NCBI RefSeq assembly: GCF_003672135.1
Contig: NC_039513.1
Location: 2,604,833-2,668,832, forward strand
Origin: Ooceraea biroi
Lineage: Eukaryota; Arthropoda; Insecta; Hymenoptera; Formicidae
Direction of reading: 5' to 3'
DNA: 64,000 nt
Shown here: positions 8,811 through 18,251 of the stretch, piece after piece
Layout of the letters: the number at the start of each line of letters is the position of its first letter
How positions within the stretch are numbered: position 1 is the first letter of the stretch
Program-made: the position numbers and the translations under genes
Notes under the pieces: model-generated
The model's database searches: none
Seen by the model: only the letters and a program-made list of their open reading frames with translations
Told to the model about the DNA's origin: nothing

Positions 8811-9938
8811 TCAATTTATTATGAGGCCAGCTTCTCGAAGTTCCTCGATGATCGACAGCATCTCGTTGTCGTGAGAGTTGTTTCCGGCCTGACGCGAAGC
8901 GTTGAGCAATCGTAGGCGATCCACCAGCTCGTTGGAATCGTCCCAGTGCACGTAATCGATCGCATTGTCGTTCAGTGTCATAGCGCGGGGTAATCCTCTT
9001 CCGGATTTCGTCTTAGGTTCAGTTGGTAGTAACGGTGCGATTACATGTTTGTACTTGTATCCCCTGTTACTCTTTACCTGACCTCGCGCGCTGTGATCGC
9101 GTCTATACGCGTTCGTCACTAGCAGCATGCTCCTGTACTTTTCCAAATCGTCAACCATGTACACGATGTCATCGGGAATTCTCTTGAAAACCAGCTCGTA
9201 AAGACCTGGTGTACCTTTGTATCGCACATTGTCGAGAATTATGTGATCTTCATGTTCTACGTCGAACGGCTTACAACCGAACTTCATTCCATCGTTGCTC
9301 AAATAAACTCCGTAAACGTTATCTATGTCTTTGTCACCGCGTATGACAGCCCCGGTGTACTTTTGACCTAGCGGACCCAATTGAGCCCGCAACGCTTCTT
9401 GACCCTCTGGGGTTTGCACTTCTCGTTGAATGGACGTCGCGAACGATTCGTTCGTGGTTTCGAAAACGTTCTCGTCCTCGGTTGGAAGATTTATCGACGG
9501 TTGGATCGTCGTAAGCGGTGTAGAGGTTATCGTTGGCGCATCCGGTGCATCGCTCGATTCGGTTCGAGGCTGTTTCGATTTATGTGATTCGCGATCCGAC
9601 GAGCCGTTCACTAGTTTCCTCTTTACCCTACTCCTTATCACATTCTTCTTCTCACGCTTCGGGGCGCGTAGTATTTCAAGCCCTACGTCTGGCTCGCGCT
9701 TCGCGGTGCAGGGTACTTCAACCGCCACGTCCAGCTCATCCTTTACCGCGCGCGTGCTCGAGTTGTCAACGATCTTTTGCAGCGGCTCGATAATAGGTCC
9801 GAGGTGTCTCCTCACAGCCATATCGTCATCGATCATACCAGTCTTCAGAGCACGATGTTTCTTGCGGATCGATTCGCTCGTTTTCTCAATCACCCTCGCG
9901 ATCTTTTCACGCTCGCGAATATCATTGCTTCCAGCCAT
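8811..9938 (-). CDS. Polinton DUF8207-type protein
   Basis: An intact 375-residue protein. I chose the ATG at 9938 because the 14 codons upstream begin with TTG, and MAGSND fits the family start as I know it. Residues ~1-150 are charged, Lys/Arg-rich and probably disordered, with several basic clusters that could be nuclear signals. Residues ~190-375 form a conserved domain with V-Y-G-V-Y-L, G-T-P-G-L-Y-E-L and N-D-N-A-I-D-Y-V-H-W motifs, seen repeatedly in ant Polintons and, from memory, called DUF8207. Its role is unknown. It follows the ATPase gene by about 45 bp on the same strand. It is among the few genes here without lesions. Confidence 0.8.
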   Translation of the reverse strand: MAGSNDIREREKIARVIEKTSESIRKKHRALKTGMIDDDMAVRRHLGPIIEPLQKIVDNSSTRAVKDELDVAVEVPCTAKREPDVGLEILRAPKREKKNVIRSRVKRKLVNGSSDRESHKSKQPRTESSDAPDAPTITSTPLTTIQPSINLPTEDENVFETTNESFATSIQREVQTPEGQEALRAQLGPLGQKYTGAVIRGDKDIDNVYGVYLSNDGMKFGCKPFDVEHEDHIILDNVRYKGTPGLYELVFKRIPDDIVYMVDDLEKYRSMLLVTNAYRRDHSARGQVKSNRGYKYKHVIAPLLPTEPKTKSGRGLPRAMTLNDNAIDYVHWDDSNELVDRLRLLNASRQAGNNSHDNEMLSIIEELREAGLIIN

Positions 9939-9983
9939 GTTGTCGATCGTTCGCGTTTTACCCCGACAGGATATCGACAACGA

Positions 9984-10683
9984 CTAACCGCTCCGCGGTA
10001 TCGCAAACATGTTAAATCCGTTTCTGTATCGACCGTTAGCGAGCGGGCTGTCCTTGTCTATAACAACGAAACCGTACTTGCGTTGCCAACAACTGCGGCA
10101 CAACGCACAGAAATCATTGTACGGTATATCGGTATTCACGTGATCGTTGTACACGTGTTTCAAGTTGGTACCATCTTGTTTGAACAGGATCAGCAGGTTC
10201 GCGTATAAGATGTTTCGGTATTCTCGCGTACGTCTGACAGAGATAGAAACAGTCGACGTTCGAGTGTCGCCCCATCACAAAGTATTCTCTCACCGTATCC
10301 TACTTATCGCACTCCACGTCATCAAAGACGAAGATCGAGTTTGGACGCGCCTCGCTCGGTGGAATGACGTCACTGTTATTGGAGAACGTAAAGTAACCGA
10401 TTTCATCTATCGACGACAACAAAGTTTCCAAGTACTGATATTTCGGCTGCTGCAACTACTTCGAGTACACGTACATGTTCTCGAAACGTACACCGTGCGG
10501 ACTATCCAGTAAGCTTATCAGAACGTTGGTTTTACCGCAGTTCGAGGGGCCACAGATGATCGCGCGTACAGTGGTTGGCAGCACCGGGCCATGTTTGCGT
10601 TTCTCCTCATTGTCCCCCATCTGTCGTAATCTGTCGTCGCAGTTTGTAACCTGTATCGTCAATGGTTGCCGCACGAATCTCAT
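9984..10683 (-). pseudogene. Polinton packaging ATPase (FtsK/A32-like), broken
   Basis: The frame starts at 10683. It carries a Walker A motif, G-P-S-N-C-G-K-T, and later a Walker B-like hydrophobic run I-F-V-F-D-D. In Polintons and large DNA viruses this family drives DNA into capsids. Two in-frame TAG codons (near 10458 and 10310) and a deletion/frameshift near 10200 interrupt it. After the shift the family's C-terminal part, with C-A-L-C and I-D-K-D, is readable to a stop at 9984-9986. It is divergent from the plus-strand gene at 10756. Confidence 0.85.
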
Positions 10684-10755
10684 TTTGTCACTGCTAGGTG
10701 CAGAGTCGCACTCATATTTATAGGCGCGTGAAACCGCGGATCGCTCAGTATCAAA
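10684..10755. promoter_or_regulatory. Divergent promoter between ATPase and the small ORF
   Basis: Only 72 bp separate the two start codons. For the plus strand, TATTTATA at 10715-10722 is spaced about 30 bp from an initiator TCAGT at 10745-10749. The initiator overlaps the start region of the next gene. Confidence 0.55.
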
Positions 10756-11034
10756 ATGTTTATCACGCTGACGAGTCCTTCCGATATACTCGGTTTAACC
10801 GCTGAGCAGTTGCAATTTGTGCCAAAGGTAATTCTGTTGCGGGAGTGCGAGGACTATATCGAACACGTGTGGAACAAGCTCCCGGAACATATAAAGGCGG
10901 ATGCAGAGGTGCAGACTTACCGTCGTTGTTACGAACATTACAATCGACCGAGGCAACGAACGCACATCGACGGTCCGGCACCGTTGATCAGGGATTGCGA
11001 TGAATGTCAGCGCTCGCGACGAACGAATCAGTGA
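10756..11034 (+). CDS. Small Polinton ORF, unknown function
   Basis: A 92-residue intact frame starting ATG at 10756, just after a TATA/initiator pair. It is probably soluble and helical, with several Cys/His near the C-terminus (C-D-E-C). It overlaps the next gene by 31 bp. Similar small ORFs sit before the protease gene in ant Polintons, but I know of no function. Confidence 0.65.
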   Translation: MFITLTSPSDILGLTAEQLQFVPKVILLRECEDYIEHVWNKLPEHIKADAEVQTYRRCYEHYNRPRQRTHIDGPAPLIRDCDECQRSRRTNQ

Positions 11035-11972
11035 GAGGTAGAAGTCTGCTGAATCACGCGATAAACGCGCTTCCTTTCGAGCTGCACATCCCCGGCTATC
11101 AGTTTTGTGGTCCGGGTACGCGACTCGCGAAACGGTTAGCCAGAGGTGATCCGGGTATAAATCCGTTGGACGCGGCGTGCCACGAGCACGACATAGCGTA
11201 TTCTCGGAGTAAGGATCTCACCGAGAGACACGCGGCGGACAGGATACTCGCCAAGAGAGCGCGAGAACGCATTTTCGCGAGGGATTCGACTCTGGGAGAG
11301 AGAGCTGCCTCCACGGCTGTCTGGGTAGCGATGAAGGCCAAGACGAAGTTCGGTATGGGTCTGAGGACGACGAAGCAACGGATACTTCCGATAGCAAAAC
11401 GCGGTGGTGTATTGCCGAGTCTACCGATGCTGGGTGCGCTCGGATTGTTGGCCGCCGGGGCAGCGGAGATCGCGAAAGCGGTGAACGACAGCAAAGCCGT
11501 GCAGCGTCAACTGCAAGAAATGCAGCGTCACCATCGCGCAATGGAAGGTCGCGAACTATATCTCGCCCCGTACAAACGAGGACAGGACGCAGTAACGAAG
11601 AAGGAAAAAAACGTCAAAAAGGCGTTAAAGATGCCTACGGGTGTAACCACCAATGTACAATTGGATCAACTGGCAAGGCGTATGCGTGTGCCTTTCTTTC
11701 GCGGCGTTTTCATGCGCAGTTCTTTACCGATGGGCGGTGTACGTCGAAACGAGAGCGGTATCGTGAATTTGGATGATGCGGATGGTCCTGGTACTCATTG
11801 GGTAGCGTATGCAAAGAGAGGCGACCGCGTCCTATATTTCGACAGTTTCGGTAATCTTCAGCCGCCCAAGGAGTTAGTCCAATATCTTGGCGGCATTGCA
11901 GTGAAGATCGAGTACAACCGCACATCCTATCAGAAGTATAATCAGAGAATTTGCGGTCAATTGAGTCTGTAG
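11004..11972 (+). CDS. Polinton phospholipase A2-like plus adenain-like protease protein
   Basis: A 322-residue frame. Residues ~28-90 resemble parvovirus-type phospholipase A2: a Gly-rich calcium loop F-C-G-P-G-T at 34-39 and the catalytic H-D pair at 62-63 in C-H-E-H-D. Residues ~136-160 are hydrophobic, as in capsid proteins that act on membranes. Residues ~215-322 resemble the adenain/Ulp1 fold that matures capsid proteins, with triad candidates H265 (G-T-H-W), D280 (Y-F-D-S-F-G) and C317 (I-C-G-Q). Joining both activities in one frame is notable. The stop TAG at 11970-11972 may be premature, since the same frame continues to a TGA at 12003-12005 with family-like residues. Confidence 0.85.
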   Translation: MSALATNESVRGRSLLNHAINALPFELHIPGYQFCGPGTRLAKRLARGDPGINPLDAACHEHDIAYSRSKDLTERHAADRILAKRARERIFARDSTLGERAASTAVWVAMKAKTKFGMGLRTTKQRILPIAKRGGVLPSLPMLGALGLLAAGAAEIAKAVNDSKAVQRQLQEMQRHHRAMEGRELYLAPYKRGQDAVTKKEKNVKKALKMPTGVTTNVQLDQLARRMRVPFFRGVFMRSSLPMGGVRRNESGIVNLDDADGPGTHWVAYAKRGDRVLYFDSFGNLQPPKELVQYLGGIAVKIEYNRTSYQKYNQRICGQLSL

Positions 11973-12050
11973 TTTCTCCAGACAGTTGACGAATTTAAGG
12001 CTTGACGATCCAGTGCAGTGGCTCAGTATTCTCTCTGCATTTTCTGAAAC

Positions 12051-12825
12051 ATGTCGTTGACGTTTACATTGACAGGTAAGAGTAGCATCCTCGCGGCGAA
12101 CTACTTTCCAGCCATAGATTTGAGATGGTGATTACGAACTCGGTCTGGTTGTCTTCGAAACGTATCACACGAGTATTCAGTAGAACGTGAACGCTTCGAA
12201 CAATAAATTCTACTATGGTGATGATGATAAGGAGATTACGATTTCCGATGGATCATATGAATTGAACACCATAAACCAATATCTAAACCGCACGCTCATA
12301 CACTCGCAACGTGTGAAACGTCCCGTTGACGGTGCACGGCGCAACATCACGCATCTGACGAAACGAGAGGACGACAACGATGAGGATTATTCGATAGTAC
12401 TGCTCGCTAATCACAGCACAATGAAGAGTGAAATCAAGTGCGCATACAGAGTGAATTTCAGCAAACCTAACAACATAAGATCGCTGCTAGGATTCTCTGC
12501 GAATCGTATCTTATAACCGGGAAAATGGCACGAATCGGATGTGCCGATAAAAATAATGAATGTAAACATTATTCGTGTGGAATGCAGCGTGACTGCCGGT
12601 GCATACAGCAATGGTAGACGTGTGCACACGATACATGAATTCTCGCCGAGGGTGGCACCAGGATATAAGATATCAGAAATGCCTGCGCAGATCATTTACC
12701 TTCCGATCATCGTCAGGAGCGTTACAGAGCTAACGATACGCGTTGTAGATCAAGAGGGACGACTACTCGATTTTCGCGGCGAGGAGATTACCATTAGATT
12801 GTACGTGCGGCGGCGGCAAGAGTAA
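12051..12825 (+). pseudogene. Polinton minor capsid (penton-like) protein, broken
   Basis: The ATG at 12051 opens the typical start (M-S-L-T-F-T-L-T-G-K-S-S). The frame then shifts near 12124 into G-D-Y-E-L-G-L, meets TAG at 12181-12183, runs to TAA near 12514, and continues in the same frame to 12825. The remaining pieces cover the whole family length. In Polintons this gene encodes the single jelly-roll vertex protein. An initiator-like TCAGT lies about 28 bp upstream. Confidence 0.8.
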
Positions 12826-12846
12826 CAGAACGTGGGAGCGTTGGTA

Positions 12847-13017
12847 ATGCTCGTGTTAAACGGCAATTTTGCGAGAGGTAATATTTTTCCGACGAAGTCA
12901 ACTGATGTTACGGTATCGAGTGATAATACAACTCAACAACCTGATAAAAGAAGGAAGCTCACCGCATTGAACGTTGCATTTTTGAGATCTTTGGGTTTCG
13001 CGGTACGAAATATCTAA
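12847..13017 (+). CDS. Small basic Polinton ORF between minor and major capsid genes
   Basis: About 56 residues from the ATG at 12847; the frame is open from 12832 but that codon is GTG. It has a basic cluster D-K-R-R-K-L and ends in a hydrophobic segment with F-L-R-S-L-G-F. It stops one base before the major capsid start. A short ORF with this ending is, as far as I recall, conserved in this place in ant Polintons. Confidence 0.6.
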   Translation: MLVLNGNFARGNIFPTKSTDVTVSSDNTTQQPDKRRKLTALNVAFLRSLGFAVRNI

Positions 13018-13692
13018 AATGACAGAGATTCTCAACATCGGGGACAAGCCGATCTTTGACGATCGCATCGTAAAAATAGAGACTCACATGTATAGGGTGG
13101 GGAAAAATTATTGGTCAAGCTTTCGCCAGTCGATTCTACTCGTCAAGATCGCCAACATTGCATTATAAACATGGTGCCGCAAAATTAACTTTCAAGGTCA
13201 TTTTCATTGTCAAATTTTTTTTATTGGCTTAGTCGATTCTACTCGTCGAGCTGAACAAAAGTCTCAAAGGGACCATATGCCAGAAATCAATATTTCATAG
13301 AGAAATCTTCGTTTGAAGTTTTTAGAAGCCAAAAAATTTCGTAAAATTAATTGTGATGAACGTAAAATCTGCTTAATCTACTCTTAACGCTACCCAGGAA
13401 CAACGAAGTGGGCGTGATAGATTTTTGTTCCCTTCGGGGTATCTTGGTACCCAGTAACATTTCAACGGCTGTTGGTTCCTTAAAGCAACGGTCATTTGCC
13501 TCGGAGAGGAATAATATATCGCTCCATAAGACATTCGTTACTTGTGCTTAAGAAGCTTTCCATCCATATCCAGACTTTTTTCGTGATTATTAGAAGACCG
13601 CCGCTGATCTTGAATCAATTTTCAGTGTAAAATTTAAAAACAATTGTTTTAATTTTTTACCAAATTTTTTCTAAGAATAACGTTGCTGTAGC

Positions 13693-14901
13693 ATGCCTCG
13701 ACGTGGTGGCCGTGGTGGTCGTGATCGGGCGCTTCGGGATGAGCGTGACCAACGTCTAATGTTTCGAGCAATTGATCGTGCTCATGGTAATTACACACGA
13801 GCACGAGCTCTTTATGCTAGTTGGTTGCGACGCCAAGCTAATGGCAGACCATTACGTCCAGGGTCCGTGTCTGATCGTCGAGAATTTCAACGACTCGATG
13901 AACGATTACATGATCAGGAGCAAATGAATTTTGCAGGTGCTGGCCATCGTAGGGCAGGTCGTCCTCGTGTGTCTTGGAGAATTGAGGTACGTGTGATTGC
14001 TCTAGCTCGAACTTATCCTGTCATGGGATCACGGTGCATAGGCGCGCGAGTAGGAGTTGATCATAAAACAGTCTTGCGCATTCTCCGTGAGGAAGGCCTA
14101 CGACCCTACAAAGTGCAGGTAATGCATGAGTTATGACCTGGTGATCGCACAGCTCGTCTTCGTTTTTGTCGGTGGATGCTTTGCAAGATTCGAAGATATC
14201 GGCACTTTCTGAAAAATATAGTGTTCACTGATGAATCCAGTTTTTCCAGCACTTCCATTTTGAACCGGCAAAATGTTCGCATCTGGCGCAGACGCAATCC
14301 ACACGCAATGGTCCAAAGAGTTCAGCAGGGCCCTTTTTCAGTCAATGTTTGGGCAGGGATACTCGGGAATGGTTATATTGCTCCTGTGTTTCTCTCAAAC
14401 CGATTGTCAAGCGTTGAGTATTTGCGGTTTCTACGTCATACTCTCCTGAATCGACTGCAACGTATGGTTCCGAGGAATGCCCGTAATTGAATTTTTTTTA
14501 TGCATGACGGTGCTCCACCGCATTTCGGCAGGCAAGTCCGCGCTTTTTTACAACGAGTTTTTGGAACTCGATGGATCGGTCGTAATCCTGCGCCACACTT
14601 ACGGCCCGCCCGTTCACCTGACCTGAACCCTCTGGACTTTTATTTCTGGGGAGCTCTGAAAGCCATTGTTTATGGGTCAAGCAGGGCTTTAAGGACAGCT
14701 CAGGATTTACGAGATCGCATTGAAGAGGCGGTTGCTACTTTAGCACGAAATCGAGCTGTGCTCCGTAGAGTGCGAGATAATTTGGTGGAGAGACTCCAAG
14801 CTTGCATTGATAACGGTGGTGGTCACATTGAAGCTGGCAGACAAGCACAACTGCTTAGAGCTATTGGGGCCGATGGGTCAGTTCTGTTTGTTCGTAGGTA
14901 G
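13693..14901 (+). pseudogene. Transposase of the Tc1/mariner-superfamily element (DD42D as counted)
   Basis: A single frame of 402 codons broken only by TGA at 14134-14136 and 14488-14490. An N-terminal Arg-rich region is followed by a helix-turn-helix-like segment around codons 100-140. Catalytic candidates are Asp at codon 180 (F-T-D-E-S), Asp at 272 (H-D-G-A-P-P-H) and Asp at 315 in S-P-D-L-N-P-L-D. That gives 42 residues between the last two. The spacing differs from mariner (DD34D) and Tc1 (DD34E). The TA target places it in the superfamily. Confidence 0.85.
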
Positions 14902-14917
14902 CGTCGACGACGATAAA

Positions 14918-15043
14918 GTGAGAGGTAAGGGGAACTCACTGTAATCAAGTCACCCCGAGGTGAGAGGCGAGGGGAACTCACTGTAATCAACTCACCCCGA
15001 GGTGAGAGGCGAGGGGAACTCACTGTAATCAAGTCACCCCGAA
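14918..15043 (+). repeat. Three tandem 42-bp repeats
   Basis: Units start at 14918, 14960 and 15002, each beginning GTGAGAGG and containing GGGGAACTCACTGTAATCAA. They are 98% alike by eye and lie between the transposase stop and the right inverted repeat. Confidence 0.9.
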
Positions 15044-16656
15044 GGAAACAGAAATCTACCACGTCCACGTCGTTGTTCCTGGGTAGCGCTAAGAGTAGAT
15101 TAAGCAGATTTTTGACCTTGAAAACGAATTTTTCAGGGTCATTTTTGGGGGGTGATTTTCGCTAATCATGATCAGGATATTCAGAACATGATTTTAAGAA
15201 CTTTATAAGCATCAGATTTATTTTCTGACTTCATAAAAATCGATTTTTTTGAAATTTCAGGCAAAAAAACTTCAAACGAAGATTTCTCTATGAAATATTG
15301 ATTTCTGGCATATGGTCTCTTTGAGACTTTTGTTCAGCTCGACGAGTAGAATCGACTAAGCCAATAAAAAATTTTGACATTGAAAATGACCTTGAAAGTT
15401 AATTTTACGGCACCATGTTTATGATGCAATGTTGGCGATCTCGACGAGTAGAATTGATTGGCGAAAGCTTGACCAATAATTTTTCCCCACCCTGTACAAT
15501 CCGTATGCCAATACGACGTTTGGATACAGCGACGAGATACGAATACCCATACAGCAACAGGATCTGTACACGTTACCATGCGAGAGTTTTCTCTACATCG
15601 AGGGTAAATTAACGATAAAGAAACCCGCAGCGAATAAGCGTGTGGTATTGGAGAACAATTCCGTAGCGTTCATGTTCGATGAGATTCGCTACGAACTCAA
15701 CGGTGTGGACATTGATCGCAGCAGAAACGTTGGAATAACCTCTACTCTGAAAAACTATGTATCTCTAACGACAACAATGAATGAGATGTTGAAGAATACC
15801 GGATGAGATATCGCGAATTTTTCAAACGGTGAAGAGGGCCACTTCAACTTTTGCGTACCGCTTAGCATGCTGTTGGGATTTTGTGAAGACTACAGGCGTG
15901 TGGTGATCAATGCACGTCATGAATTGATTCTCATACGCTCGCGCAACGACAACAATTGTCTAAGAGGAGATGCCGAGATTCAGCCTGAGATTGAATTACT
16001 CAGAGTACAGTGGCGAATGCCACATGTGTTACTGAACGAGATCAACAAGCTGGCTATGCTACGAACTCTGGAGAGTGGAAGATTTCTAAGCATGAGTTTC
16101 CGTTCATGGGATCTGCAAGAATTTCCTCTGCTGTAGAGCACGACTAAGCATTCGTGGACCGTCAAGGCAACAACGCAACTCGAGAAGCCGCGATACGTCA
16201 TCTTTGCGTTGCAAACTGGTCGAAAGAATAACATAACGAGATCGATAACTCGATTCGACGATTGCAAATTAACTAACGTGAAACTTTATCTAAACTCGGA
16301 ATTTTATCCATACGACGATTTGAACCTCGATTTCGGCAAGAAGAGATACGCCATCCTGTATGATATGTACGCGCGGTTTTACAAATCATATTATGGAGGC
16401 AATCATGATGAGGTGCTTCTTCCCATCGACAAATTTGGATTTTGCGGTCCCTTCGTCATCATCGATTGTTCGCGACAGAGCGAATCTGTGAAGACTGCCA
16501 CCGTCGACGTGCGATTAGAGTTCGACTGCATGGAAGACATACCGGCGAATACTACAGCCTACTTTCTCATCATACACGATCGCGTGGTCGAATACAGCCC
16601 GTTGACCAACGTTGTGCGCAGAATCACTTAAGTGCGCGACAACATTGAGAACCTGA

Positions 16657-16669
16657 TATATATATAAAA
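16657..16669 (+). promoter_or_regulatory. TATA box for the ORF at 16739
   Basis: TATATATATAAAA lies about 75 bp upstream of the chosen ATG, right after the capsid gene stop. Confidence 0.55.
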
Positions 16670-16738
16670 CATCCGCGATTCATCGAGAACGATTGTAGTC
16701 GTCTTCTTCTCGACGTGTTGATACAACAACGACCAACC

Positions 16739-17254
16739 ATGTCCGTACCAACGTTTGTGGATCTGCAAGGCTTCATCGTCGGCGGGAACTTTGTCGTGAA
16801 GAAGGTTGCCGTGCTGAGAAATGGAAATATTCTCTCTCACTACATTTTTGGACCCTGCGGACCATGGCGCGGTCTCACCAGAGCGGAGAGATCGCAAGCC
16901 TCTTGGCTGACGGCGCATCATCATGGAATACAATGGGAGAATGGAACGATTCCGTACTGTTGGGCTAGGCGTTTGATCACGAAGGCGGTGATGGATGACG
17001 ACGACGACGAAGCACCACCCATCGTATACGTCAAGGGACTCGAGAAACGCGAATGGTTGCGGAATCTACTTCTGGATGATGATATCTACATCGAGACTAT
17101 TGACGCTCACTACGAGGACATACCATCTTTGAATAAGCTGGACGTTATGCACACTTTACGTTGTAACAAACATGTATCACACTGCGCTTTGCAAAATGTA
17201 TTTAAAATGTTCAACTGGTGGTCTCAGCATAAAAATAAAATATATTATGTATAA
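16739..17254 (+). CDS. Conserved Polinton ORF, unknown function (171 aa)
   Basis: An intact frame. I use the ATG at 16739 (M-S-V-P-T-F-V-D-L-Q-G-F) rather than one in frame at 16715, because the conserved start and a TATA box 70-80 bp upstream agree. Notable parts are a V-D-L-Q-G-F start, A-S-W-L-T-A-H-H-H-G-I, an acidic DDDDDE run, Y-V-K-G-L-E-K-R-E-W-L, and a C-terminal segment with spaced Cys/His (C-N-K-H-V-S-H-C-A). Acidic residues near both ends could suit a nuclease fold, but that is only a guess. It is common in ant Polintons as far as I recall. Confidence 0.75.
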   Translation: MSVPTFVDLQGFIVGGNFVVKKVAVLRNGNILSHYIFGPCGPWRGLTRAERSQASWLTAHHHGIQWENGTIPYCWARRLITKAVMDDDDDEAPPIVYVKGLEKREWLRNLLLDDDIYIETIDAHYEDIPSLNKLDVMHTLRCNKHVSHCALQNVFKMFNWWSQHKNKIYYV

Positions 17255-17300
17255 AATACGTTTTCCATTTTTTTTCACTTCCTTTTCTCCTTCTTTTACA

Positions 17301-17475
17301 GTAAAGAATCCCGTCCCCTGCAGTAAAGAATCGTATACACGTTCGAACCTGTTCGCGCACGTTTAGTTTAGACGTTTAGATAATCCGCTCCCCTTGTTGT
17401 GGTAAAGAATCCCCTCCCCTGTGGTAAAGAATTGTATATATACGCGTTCAGACGTGTTTGCGCACATTCAGTTTT
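17301..17475 (+). repeat. Duplicated promoter segment before the spliced ORF
   Basis: A unit of about 100 bp containing two GTAAAGAATC motifs, a TATAC/TATATA box, CGCGTTC-like and TTCGCGCAC-like blocks occurs at 17301 and 17399. The second copy ends in an initiator-like TCAGTT about 50 bp before the ATG at 17524, and carries the better TATA (TATATATA at about 17435). Confidence 0.6.
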
Positions 17476-17523
17476 ACATCTGCCACAGCGTGTGAAAAAA
17501 CCTCGATTCCCGCAGCAGCAGCA

Positions 17524-18251
17524 ATGTACACCGTTCAGGGAAACAGCATGAACTATTACGTTCCATACGTTCAGCCTCAGGATGCTGAAACTCCATCAAA
17601 AAAATGTACCACGTAAGTTACAGAATTTTCCTTTGTCTTATACTTGTTATTTTAAAGAAAATATTTTTACTTGTGATTTTTTTCCATAGCATTTTACCCA
17701 CACGTCGCGCGATTCGCATACTGAGCAGGCGATATGCACTGACGGCTACGTGGTATAAGTACTTGGAAATCGGCATCAACGTTGGCCCGCCGAGCTATAT
17801 CGAGATTGCGATAGGAGATAATCGCGGGAACGAGTTGATCCTGTCTCTCGAAACGTGGAAAGGACTCTACGAACAGCGATGGGATATTCAGAACCGTCTC
17901 CGCAAGAATGTTCGCAGCCGCCCTATCAGCATTGGACTGTTGACGGTGCGATTCAGTGAGAGTCCAGTGTGTGATACAAAACTCATATATCTGGAATCAT
18001 CCAACGTACGGTTGATGATCAAATCGACGTTCTTCTCCATGTTCAACCTGGACCAATGTATCGATTTGATGTTTGACCGCTTGAACCGTATGGTCAAAAA
18101 GGTCGACACAAAGTTCGCACAATTTTCAAACATGGCGTCCACCAACCCTAGAAATGTATCGAACGCCATACGCTCCAGCGATTGTTTCGATGAGAATCAC
18201 ATTATAGATTGTGAACTGTTGGCTCTATTGTTTAGCAAGCTACACATATAA
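17524..18251 (+). CDS. Spliced conserved Polinton ORF, unknown function (216 aa)
   Basis: Exon 1 is 17524-17612 and exon 2 is 17690-18251. The 77-bp intron has a strong donor GTAAGT and acceptor TTTTTTCCATAG, and the join keeps the frame. Exon 1 encodes a short Tyr/Gln-rich start (M-Y-T-V-Q-G-N-S-M). Exon 2 encodes a folded-looking domain with R-R-A-I-R-I-L-S-R-R-Y and several aromatic residues. Without splicing, the first frame stops within the intron. No lesions are seen. I recall this protein from ant genomes beside other Polinton genes, without known function. Confidence 0.75.

Larger units (their letters stand above)
13093..15494 (+). mobile_element. Tc1/mariner-superfamily element with long inverted repeats, in the capsid gene
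   Basis: The 2402-bp element is flanked by TA duplications (13091-13092 and 15495-15496). Its ends read TAGGGTGGGG and CCCCACCCTG. Inverted repeats are long: 13093-13405 on the left and 15071-15494 on the right, the right one carrying about 110 extra bases. It contains one transposase reading frame with two stops and a small tandem repeat. Confidence 0.9.
13019..16631 (+). pseudogene. Polinton major capsid protein, split by a transposon and two stops
   Basis: The start M-T-E-I-L-N-I-G-D-K-P at 13019 and the following 24 codons are cut at TA 13091-13092. The same frame resumes at 15497 with N-P-Y-A-N-T-T-F-G-Y-S and runs to 16631. In-frame stops are at 15804-15806 (TGA) and 16134-16136 (TAG). 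The pieces together cover a typical Polinton double jelly-roll capsid protein. The transposon between them is annotated separately. Confidence 0.87.

Noticed and set aside
9430..10208. Plus-strand frames opposite the DUF8207-type and ATPase genes
   Set aside because: Antisense shadows; the minus strand carries the recognisable proteins.
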